Source: Pseudomaricurvus alkylphenolicus (lineage in GTDB: Bacteria > Pseudomonadota > Gammaproteobacteria > Pseudomonadales > Cellvibrionaceae). From it: a stretch of DNA of 64,000 nucleotides. Where the stretch lies: NCBI RefSeq assembly GCF_011683955.1, contig NZ_JAAQPI010000011.1, forward strand, positions 1-64,000, in the 5' to 3' direction. The notes beneath the pieces were generated by a model that had not been told where the DNA came from, did not search any database, and saw only the letters and a list, made by a program, of their open reading frames with translations. The position numbers were made by a program, and so were the translations under genes. Position 1 is the first letter of the stretch; every line of letters starts with the position of its first letter. Of this stretch, positions 16,883 through 24,364 are shown piece after piece.

Positions 16883-19465
16883 ATGGACAATGATCTGAAT
16901 CAGGGCTTTATTCTTGGCGAGTGGCGGGTCGAACCCTTGAACGGTGGTTTGGTCAAGGCCGGTCATCGCCAACACCTTGAGCCCAAGGTCATGGATGTGC
17001 TGCTTTGCCTGGCTCGGGCCGGTGGCGAAACGGTCAGCCGTGAGCAGCTGCTCAGTGAAGTTTGGGCCGGAGTTGTTGTCAGTGAGGAAGTACTTACTCG
17101 CGCAGTTTCAGAACTGCGCAGTCTGCTGGGAGATACCGCTCGTGAGAAACGTTTTGTTGGTACTGTGCCCAAGCGTGGCTACCGGTTGTTACTCCAGCCA
17201 CAGCCGCTGCAAGAATCCGTACCAGCCCCTGTTGCTCCTCAAAGGGTAGAGGCTGCGTCCGAGGTCGCTGCTCAGACAACGCCTCCCGCTGAGCTTATCC
17301 CTGCTGCTGCGCCGTCCCCGGCTGCAGCACAGGTGCAGCCGACGCCAGTCCCCGGCATGACGGCAGCCAATCCGGCGCCATTGCCCTGGTACGCTCTGCT
17401 GCTGCAAACCTTGAATTCGGTTGTCAGTACCATCGGCAGCGTACTGATCTACTGTGTTCTGATTGGCTGCGGTCTGGTAGCGGCGCTGGTGTTGATTGCC
17501 GTAATGAATGACGATGAGGCTACGGTGGCCATCCACCACGGCGATGAAAAAGCCGAAATGCTGTTAGACCAAGTGTTTGATCGGGTGGAGGAGCGTCTCA
17601 ATGGAGCACCCAGCACCGCCAAGGGCATGACGCCGGCAAAAACCATTGCCGTACTGCCCTTTGTAAGCCTCTCGGGCGACTCTAACCAAGCGTTCTTTGC
17701 CGATGGCCTCTCAGAAGACATCCGCAATGCACTGATTACGATTCCGGAAATTCGGGTAGTGGCCAGAACCTCCTCACGAGTGTTTAAGGATCAGGCGAAA
17801 GATGTTCGGGAGATTGGGCGCGAGCTCGACGCCCATGTGCTGGTAGAGGGTACTGTTCGGATTCAGGGCGACCGGGTGCGGGTAACTGTGCAATTGACGG
17901 ACACCGAAGAGGGCTATCCGCTATGGGCGGGCAGCTACGACCGGGATATGGCCGATGCCTTCGCTATCCAGCGGGAAATCGCTCAGGAGGTGGCGCAAAA
18001 ACTGGAGTTGCAGCTGACACCTCATCCTCAGGCCTCTGTAAATGCCGGCGCCTACGAAAAGTACCTGCTGGGACGCCACTATTGGCATCAGCGCACCCCG
18101 GAATCCCTGCGCAAGGCGGCCGATGAATTTGAACGGGCCATCGAAATCCAGCCCGATTACGCACTGGCGTACTCGGGTCTGGCAGACGCCTACAGTTTTA
18201 CGGTTATTTATGGGGAAATGGGCGGAGATCCCGACAAAGGCCGGGTAGATAAGGAGTCTGAAGAGGTCCAAAAGGCACAGCGCTATGTGGATAAGGCTTT
18301 GCAGCTCGCGCCGCGACTGGCCGAGGCCTACGCTTCCCAGGGGATTATTCACGAATTGAAGGGTGAATACGGTCTGGCCCGCAGGGCACATGAACGTGCC
18401 GTACAGCTCAAACCCGCTTATTCCATGGCTCGTATGTGGCTGGGTAATGCCCTCATGACCGACGGAGAGCTCAGCGGTGCCTACAATCAATACAGTGCGG
18501 CTTTAGATAACGATCCTTTGCACCCCAAGATCCAACACAACTACCTCTCTGTGCTGCAAAAACAGGGGCGCTATGACGAAGCCTTGCGTCTGGGGGAGCA
18601 GTTTTTTAACCAATCGCGGGACGAATCATTACTGAAAATGCAGTTGTACGGCCTGTACTCGGCTGGCCGCTATGATGAGGTGCTGGATTTCGCCCTGCGG
18701 CACAACTTCCCGGCGGAGAAACAAAATTACGTCAATGCTACGGTAGTGGACGCGCTAATCCGGCTCGGCCAATTTGAGGATGCCGGCAACTTGCTGGAGC
18801 AGTTACGACCCGAGCTGGATTCCTGGCGCCTGGCGCTGTTGGATATGGCCATGGCCATGCGGACAAACAATAACGGCGCCGTAGAGGCCATCGCCAAGCG
18901 CGTAGAAGCCATCCACCCGGAGGATATGTGGGCCAACCAGGCGCGCTGCGAAAACTATGAGGCGGCTGGCCTGGCCAGAGCGGACTATTGGCGAGGACTC
19001 GGTGCCTACAAGCGGGGTGATTATGCCGGGGCCAGTGATTATTTCGAAAGCGCTCACGACAACGGCGGCGGTTGTTGGCAGGAACCTGATATCGAGCTTT
19101 CGGTATTACTCTACCGAGCGGATGTCGCCGGACTTTTAAACCAGAGCGCACTCAAACGCCAGCTTTTGAGAGAGATCGAGAAGCGCATTCAGAATATGCG
19201 TGCCCAGGGTTGGGGGCATATGTCGCTGCAGGCATCGGAGCTGGTTTACTTTATCCTCAGCAACCAACCGGTGAAACTGGCCACCACCTTGCAGCGAATG
19301 CTGCAGCAGGACTTGCAGCCGCTCGGACTGGCCGCCATTGATCCCATGCTCACACGGTATTTGACGTTTGCCGATACCAAGGCGCAGTTTGCGGTGTTGC
19401 GAAAGAGCTTTGATGAAATGCAAACACGGGGCAGCCAGAAGCAGCTGGCAAAGTTTGGGATTTGA
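16883..19465 (+). CDS. CadC-like membrane transcriptional regulator with TPR domain
   Basis: The 860-residue protein begins with an OmpR/PhoB-type winged helix (about 10-105; VSEEVLTRAVSELRSLLGD and FVGTVPKRGYRL are typical). A proline/alanine-rich linker (110-170) and one membrane helix (185-208) follow. Outside the membrane there is a TolB-like domain (250-385; KTIAVLPFVSLSGD and FADGLSEDIRNAL). Tetratricopeptide repeats fill most of 390-660. Such one-component regulators bind DNA while anchored in the inner membrane and sense a periplasmic cue through the C-terminal part. The neighbouring divergent DUF4329 gene is a possible target. Confidence 0.88.
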   Translation: MDNDLNQGFILGEWRVEPLNGGLVKAGHRQHLEPKVMDVLLCLARAGGETVSREQLLSEVWAGVVVSEEVLTRAVSELRSLLGDTAREKRFVGTVPKRGYRLLLQPQPLQESVPAPVAPQRVEAASEVAAQTTPPAELIPAAAPSPAAAQVQPTPVPGMTAANPAPLPWYALLLQTLNSVVSTIGSVLIYCVLIGCGLVAALVLIAVMNDDEATVAIHHGDEKAEMLLDQVFDRVEERLNGAPSTAKGMTPAKTIAVLPFVSLSGDSNQAFFADGLSEDIRNALITIPEIRVVARTSSRVFKDQAKDVREIGRELDAHVLVEGTVRIQGDRVRVTVQLTDTEEGYPLWAGSYDRDMADAFAIQREIAQEVAQKLELQLTPHPQASVNAGAYEKYLLGRHYWHQRTPESLRKAADEFERAIEIQPDYALAYSGLADAYSFTVIYGEMGGDPDKGRVDKESEEVQKAQRYVDKALQLAPRLAEAYASQGIIHELKGEYGLARRAHERAVQLKPAYSMARMWLGNALMTDGELSGAYNQYSAALDNDPLHPKIQHNYLSVLQKQGRYDEALRLGEQFFNQSRDESLLKMQLYGLYSAGRYDEVLDFALRHNFPAEKQNYVNATVVDALIRLGQFEDAGNLLEQLRPELDSWRLALLDMAMAMRTNNNGAVEAIAKRVEAIHPEDMWANQARCENYEAAGLARADYWRGLGAYKRGDYAGASDYFESAHDNGGGCWQEPDIELSVLLYRADVAGLLNQSALKRQLLREIEKRIQNMRAQGWGHMSLQASELVYFILSNQPVKLATTLQRMLQQDLQPLGLAAIDPMLTRYLTFADTKAQFAVLRKSFDEMQTRGSQKQLAKFGI

Positions 19466-19473
19466 TTCCGGCG

Positions 19474-19812
19474 CTAGCGCATGACCGGGATCAAAAGCGA
19501 AGATAAATACGCCATTATCCATAGACAAAAAAGAGTGATGACTTTCACTCGATAGTCTTTTGTTCGGATACCCTCAAACTTAGATTCTTCACTAAATCTG
19601 ATATCACCCGCTCTACCGCCATAGAGCCAGAACCCAAAAATCATTCCTGGAATCATTACCAATATTTCAGCACCTGAATTGCCTCTGAGCGTGTCGAGAT
19701 GCCCCATCTGATACGCTACAAAGTATATCCATATAGCTCCACTGAAGCCCAACGCACCAAAGCAACTTAGAAATAGCGAACCGTCGACAACTCCCTTTAA
19801 TATGTTCTTCAT
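19474..19812 (-). CDS. Small three-helix membrane protein, unrecognised
   Basis: An ATG at 19812 preceded by AAGGAAAGG gives 112 residues; the frame extends to 19851 without a better start. Three hydrophobic segments (about 8-34, 50-64 and 89-109) are joined by a charged loop (GGRAGDIRFSEESKFEGIRT). I recognise no family. The gene lies on the same strand, 76 bases downstream of the secreted glycine-rich protein gene, in DNA that looks more AT-rich than its surroundings. The pairing of a small exported protein and a small membrane protein is reminiscent of toxin and immunity genes, but this is speculative. Confidence 0.6.
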   Translation of the reverse strand: MKNILKGVVDGSLFLSCFGALGFSGAIWIYFVAYQMGHLDTLRGNSGAEILVMIPGMIFGFWLYGGRAGDIRFSEESKFEGIRTKDYRVKVITLFCLWIMAYLSSLLIPVMR

Positions 19813-19888
19813 TCTTATACCTTTCCTTGTTAACAGAATACCCGACGGCATGTATCCCTGGTCTCGAAAGATACAAACCGTCTTAAGA

Positions 19889-20485
19889 TCATTGAGCGTA
19901 TATGGTAATGATGCTCTTATTGCTTCCGCGATTGTACGATCCTGCGCTAAAGTTTATGGTGGCCGGTCGAAAGCCCACTTCTCCTCCGCCAAATCTGGGA
20001 ACAGCGTTCTTGCCTAGCCCAAGCTCTTCAACACTAGTGTTTGCTCTCTTCTCTGCCTGCCTTAGAGTTTCAGCGATAATCGCTCCTGTGATGGCGGAGC
20101 CTCCCGGCCCTTTGAACCATACTCCTTGCATTCCTCCGAGCATGCCAAATGCTCCTGCTTTAAGGTAGTCGCCTGCTGTCTTGCCGCCATTAAATACATC
20201 GTCTATTCCTGTCGTTAAGACGGCTGCACCACCTCCGGCAGAAGCATGAGTAAGGACCGTTCTTAATGCAGCGGTAGTAGCATGGGAAAACCCTAAGAAC
20301 TCACCGGTTGTCGAGTCGCTTTCTTCTTGGGTAAGTTCCTGAATCAGCGAGAAATCCGGATGGTCAAAAGCAAGGTTCAGAATATCCTCTTTGCCGGGAT
20401 CAGAGTTCGCGCCGAAAGCAGGTAAGGTCATCTGCGTCAGGCAGACACCGAGTGACAAAACCAAAGCATGTTTTCTGAGTTTCAT
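19889..20485 (-). CDS. Secreted glycine-rich protein, unrecognised
   Basis: The 198-residue precursor has a clear signal peptide (residues 1-25, MKLRKH start, cleavage after PAFGA). The mature chain has a polar N-terminal segment (to about 65). A long hydrophobic glycine- and alanine-rich region (75-135) follows, with repeated GG and GxxxG patterns such as GAFGMLGGMQGVWF. The end is polar. That composition is typical of membrane-inserting or pore-forming peptides and of glycine-zipper proteins, but I see no known family. It forms a likely pair with the downstream membrane protein. Confidence 0.55.
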   Translation of the reverse strand: MKLRKHALVLSLGVCLTQMTLPAFGANSDPGKEDILNLAFDHPDFSLIQELTQEESDSTTGEFLGFSHATTAALRTVLTHASAGGGAAVLTTGIDDVFNGGKTAGDYLKAGAFGMLGGMQGVWFKGPGGSAITGAIIAETLRQAEKRANTSVEELGLGKNAVPRFGGGEVGFRPATINFSAGSYNRGSNKSIITIYAQ

Positions 20486-20667
20486 AGATAGTTCCTTCTA
20501 TCGATTCTAGTGAATTCGAGCTCTCCCGAGTCACACCACTATGCAGGTGTCGCAATCTCATTTAGCAAAATGAGGCAGTTTTCCCATAGGGAAAACAAAA
20601 AATCGGGCAGGGAATTATCGAACCACCGCAACAGCGGACAAACAGCCATCCTTGGTTAGCTCGCGTG

Positions 20668-20811
20668 ATGCATCCCTGGGCGAGTTTTGAAGAGGTCTGG
20701 GAGGATGCTAAGCGCAATTGGCAATCAGGTCAATCCGTCAGGAAAGAGCAGGAAGCAATTCGGTACGGATTTATGAGTTCAAAAAAAGAGGCCCGCATAA
20801 GCGGGCCTTGA
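20668..20811 (+). CDS. Possible short ORF or gene remnant
   Basis: An ATG at 20668 opens a 47-codon frame rich in charged and aromatic residues (WASFEEVWEDAKRNW) that ends within the terminator hairpin of the neighbouring receptor gene. The frame is open upstream to 20590 without a better start, which could mean the tail of a decayed gene. No ribosome binding site is evident. Real coding is doubtful. Confidence 0.2.
   Translation: MHPWASFEEVWEDAKRNWQSGQSVRKEQEAIRYGFMSSKKEARISGP
20782..20808 (-). terminator. Rho-independent terminator of the TonB receptor gene
   Basis: GGCCCGC at 20790-20796 and GCGGGCC at 20801-20807 form a stable stem with loop ATAA. On the minus strand it is followed by a run of seven T. 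It lies 29 bases beyond the receptor stop codon at 20837. Confidence 0.85.
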
Positions 20812-20836
20812 GGAAGAGAGCGGTTACAGCTCGGAC

Positions 20837-23641
20837 TTAGAAGCTGTAAGTTACTTTGGTGTAGTAGAAGCGACCCATCCAGTCATACACAGTAGAGGTG
20901 TTGGTGGAGATGGCTGGGATGAACTCAGGTTCTTCGTCGGTGAGGTTTTCAATACCTGCAACCACACGGAAGTTACCGAAGTTCATGCTGCCGGTCAGGT
21001 CGAAGTAGTGAACAGCGTCCACGGAGTCAACCACATCCAGAGAAGGAACAACAGGATCAGCGTCAGCATCGTGGATGTAACGGTGAGTCAGGCCCACGTC
21101 CCAGTTGTCCTGCGCCAGGTTGAAGGACAGGTTGGAGCGAATGCGTGGGTAACCGGCCCAGGCGCTGTTGTCCATCGCAATGCGGTCGGTGAAGTTCTCT
21201 TCGCTGCCGTCGTCGCTGATTTCCTTGTACTCGATCAGGTAGTTGGCCAACCAGTTGACGCTGAAACGACCGAAGTCGGTGTCCATGGCGTAGTTCAGAG
21301 TCATGTCAACACCGCTGGATTCCAGACTCGCCAGGTTTTCGTTCAGTACTTCCAGGCGAATGATGTTGCCCTGCTCATTACGACCGATACGAGCACAATC
21401 GGCGGCAGCCAAGCCTGGAGTGTTGTAGCAGTTGTTGATAACACCTGTCACATCACGAGCCTGAATGGCGTTGTCCACCTCGATTTCGTAGTAGTCCAGA
21501 GCGAGTGAGAAATCTTCAATAAAGCTCGGAGTCCAAACGATGCCAAAGGTAAGGTTGTCGGCGGTTTCTGCTTCCAGATCCGGGTTACCACCTTCGGAAA
21601 CTTTCAGCTGACCGGCGTTTTGAATGTAACCTGCGGGCACACCTGCAGCAGCACAGTTAGCACCAACGGTTGTACTGGTATCGCCACCATAGCCGGAACA
21701 GGGATCACCGACAGCGTCGAAAGTATCAGAGATACCACCGAACAGCTCCATGATATTAGGTGCACGGAATGCGGTAGAAGACACAGCACGAATACGCAAA
21801 TCTTCAAACGGGCTCCAGCTCACACCAATTTTATAAGTGGAGTCGTCACCAATGGTGTTGTAATCAGAGTAACGCCAGGCCAGGTCCATAGACAGGTTAT
21901 CGGCCAGAGGCGCATCTTCGATCAGAGGCAGGTTCATTTCCGCGTAAAATTCAGTTACGTCGTACTCACCGCTGGTGGACTGAGAGAAGTTACCACCGGA
22001 ATCACCGGACTGGGTCACCGCAGACTTACGGCTGCCACCTTCTTCTTCACGGTATTCGAATCCCGCGGCGAAACCAACAGTACCGGCAGGCAGCTCGAAC
22101 AGATCACCGCTAATATTACCGGCAAGCTGCATCATTTCGTATTCGTTGAACTCGGTGTCATCGAACAGAATGTAGTTGGCAAAGGCATCGGTTACGTCAC
22201 CGCGACCGAAGATATCAATGGCATCACCAGGAGCTGCTTGTGCGTTGGAACAGCCTACGTCAGCGTCACACTTGTCGGGGTCAACAGCAATACGCAGTTT
22301 ACCAACGTTAACCTGGTCGAAGGTTTCTTCGAACACTTCGGAACGGCCCCAGTTGAAGTGGGCATCCCAGGTCCAGCCGTTGGTGAATTCACCTTCCAGC
22401 CCAACCAGAGTGCTTACAGTTTCGCCCTGGTATTCAAACTGACGAGTTCCGGCATCTTGTGCGCGCCAGTCCATGATAAAACCGGTGGCAGCGGAGTTAA
22501 CAGCCAGTTCTTCGGCCTGGATCATCGCCAGTGCATCAGAAGGAATGTGCGGGTTTGTGAAAGGTACGGGCACCATGTCGGTGAACTGACCGTGGGCACC
22601 GGAGATCGGCAAGCCAGGGAAACCAAGGGAGCCTTCGCGATCAGTGTAGCTGACTTCGGTGATCAGGTTCAGCGTGTCAGTCAGTTCGTAGTTACCTTTC
22701 AAGAAGAAGGAAGTCTTCTGATTGGGGCTCAGCAGGGAAACATCGTTACCCAGGTTATAGTTAAAGCGGCAGGGCTCGTAACCGTCGATGGCTTGGCCAT
22801 TGGCGCCGCCACACTCGGTAAAGTCGAGACCACTGTCCGCATCAGGAGCAAAAGCAATGGAGCTCCCGTTGGACGGGCGATAGTATTTGCCCCAAGGTGG
22901 AATACCGGAACCGTTCAGGGTGGCGCCGCCACCGAAGTCGATGATCACGGGATCCTGCGACCAGGGACGATCGGCAAAGGTCACTTCTTTTTCTTCGGCA
23001 AATGAAACGCCAAATGTGATATTACCTTTGTCAAAGTTCGCGCCCATGACCATGGACAGGTCGTATCGGTCTCCATCCTGTTCGCCGGATTGGCCTCCGC
23101 CAACACTTAGCTCAACGCCTTCGAAGTCCTGCTTTAAAATTACGTTAACAACACCACCAACGGCGTCGGAACCATAAACAGCTGAGGAACCGTCACCGAG
23201 GACTTCAACACGCTCGATCATGTTGACGGGGATGTTGTTCAAGTCACCGACCAGACCGGTGCCCAGTACGGTGGAAACAAAACGACGACCATTGACCAGC
23301 AGGAGAGTACGTTGCTCACCCAGGTTGCGCATTTCTACTGAGCGCACACCTTGGCCAGCGTTGGAGTTGTTTTCGCTGGTGCCGTTCATAGTTACCGACG
23401 GAATCTCCTTTAGAATTTCCTGTACGGTAATGGCATTGGCTTTGGTGATGGTTTCACTGCTGATGATGTTCATGGGGCCAACGTAGTCCAGTGGGTCACG
23501 GGCAATACGTGAGCCGGTCACCATTACTTCTTCGATGGCTTCTTCGTTGTCAGCAGTTGCCGTCAGGGGCATCATGGAGGCGGCGGTCAGACCGAGGACG
23601 GCCATCTTCACCGCTGTAGACAGAGTGTTCTTTTTAGTCAT
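20837..23641 (-). CDS. TonB-dependent outer-membrane receptor (no STN domain)
   Basis: The ATG at 23641, preceded by GAGAGGAAG, gives 934 residues; the frame upstream is non-coding leader. A signal peptide is followed by the TonB box region (EEAIEEVMVTGSRI). The plug domain carries VEVLGDGSSAVYGSDAVGGVVNV. A large beta-barrel ends in aromatic VTYSF, as needed for outer-membrane insertion. The sequence style (GSRI, NRIAMD, frequent acidic loops) is that of the large receptors of marine gammaproteobacteria that take up oligosaccharides, peptides or other organic ligands rather than only iron. The ligand is unknown. No enzyme genes for a specific glycan lie beside it. Confidence 0.93.
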   Translation of the reverse strand: MTKKNTLSTAVKMAVLGLTAASMMPLTATADNEEAIEEVMVTGSRIARDPLDYVGPMNIISSETITKANAITVQEILKEIPSVTMNGTSENNSNAGQGVRSVEMRNLGEQRTLLLVNGRRFVSTVLGTGLVGDLNNIPVNMIERVEVLGDGSSAVYGSDAVGGVVNVILKQDFEGVELSVGGGQSGEQDGDRYDLSMVMGANFDKGNITFGVSFAEEKEVTFADRPWSQDPVIIDFGGGATLNGSGIPPWGKYYRPSNGSSIAFAPDADSGLDFTECGGANGQAIDGYEPCRFNYNLGNDVSLLSPNQKTSFFLKGNYELTDTLNLITEVSYTDREGSLGFPGLPISGAHGQFTDMVPVPFTNPHIPSDALAMIQAEELAVNSAATGFIMDWRAQDAGTRQFEYQGETVSTLVGLEGEFTNGWTWDAHFNWGRSEVFEETFDQVNVGKLRIAVDPDKCDADVGCSNAQAAPGDAIDIFGRGDVTDAFANYILFDDTEFNEYEMMQLAGNISGDLFELPAGTVGFAAGFEYREEEGGSRKSAVTQSGDSGGNFSQSTSGEYDVTEFYAEMNLPLIEDAPLADNLSMDLAWRYSDYNTIGDDSTYKIGVSWSPFEDLRIRAVSSTAFRAPNIMELFGGISDTFDAVGDPCSGYGGDTSTTVGANCAAAGVPAGYIQNAGQLKVSEGGNPDLEAETADNLTFGIVWTPSFIEDFSLALDYYEIEVDNAIQARDVTGVINNCYNTPGLAAADCARIGRNEQGNIIRLEVLNENLASLESSGVDMTLNYAMDTDFGRFSVNWLANYLIEYKEISDDGSEENFTDRIAMDNSAWAGYPRIRSNLSFNLAQDNWDVGLTHRYIHDADADPVVPSLDVVDSVDAVHYFDLTGSMNFGNFRVVAGIENLTDEEPEFIPAISTNTSTVYDWMGRFYYTKVTYSF

Positions 23642-23785
23642 GATAACTTCCTCTCGTTCGTTGTTATGCGAGTCGCAGCAATTTATTCGCTGTCGATTTG
23701 GGTACAACTGATAATGAGACGAAGGGTTTTTGGAACACCTCAAAAAAAATTAACAAAAATTTAGTGGTTTTTTATGAACCGCCAG

Positions 23786-24262
23786 TCACTGTACTCTACG
23801 GACACCGATTGTGCGCTTGGTACCTTCCACTTTCATGTCGTAAAAACCAAAAAAGTTCTTTGAAATCGTGACCTTGGGGTTGTCCAGTTGCGTGTGCCAG
23901 GTATTGCTGTAGCGCTGTTCCCAGACTTGACCGTTTTGCAGCCGGAATTTGGTTTTTCCCTTCCAGCCGTGAAACGAGCCGTCGATGGCGCTGTGAATTT
24001 CCGTGTTGGCCTCTTCTTTTACCTCCGCCACGGTTTTTTGGAGGATGTCCGCCTCGTTGGCGGTGTAACGGATCAGCCAGCGGTCCAGCGCTTTAAGCTC
24101 TTGCGGCGAAAGCTGTTGCAAGCCGGCGGCGTTAAACGTCTTCTCATCCATCAGCTGCTTTATACCGGGAAAGGTCTTATCCGCCAGCGCCAGTGGGGAG
24201 ATCAAGGCCGAGGCACAGCCCAGGGCCAAAAGCGAGGCGCGCAAGGATCTGAGAGCAACCAT
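23786..24262 (-). CDS. Exported small protein, unrecognised
   Basis: The ATG at 24262 with GGAG upstream gives 158 residues; a TTG four codons earlier is less likely. Residues 1-27 are a signal peptide ending PLALA. The mature part has a helical segment (LQQLSPQELKALDRWLIRYT) and then a beta-rich part (KFRLQNGQVWEQRY, KVTISKNFFGFYDMKVEG) that looks like a small barrel of SH3 type. Similar secreted proteins occur in related bacteria without assigned function. It sits between the two TonB receptors on the same strand. Confidence 0.65.
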   Translation of the reverse strand: MVALRSLRASLLALGCASALISPLALADKTFPGIKQLMDEKTFNAAGLQQLSPQELKALDRWLIRYTANEADILQKTVAEVKEEANTEIHSAIDGSFHGWKGKTKFRLQNGQVWEQRYSNTWHTQLDNPKVTISKNFFGFYDMKVEGTKRTIGVRRVQ

Positions 24263-24364
24263 AACAGGCTCCAAAAAAATTAAGGGTCAACAGATGCTAG
24301 ACGAACGGGGAGGCAAACCCCTCAAAAGCGGCTTGTTCTCAGAGACTCTTTCGCACAAGCCCCT

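Noticed and set aside
23641-23743. N-terminal extension of 34 residues on the first TonB receptor
   Set aside because: A strong ribosome binding site (GAGAGGAAG) and a normal signal peptide start at 23641; the extension has no matching features.
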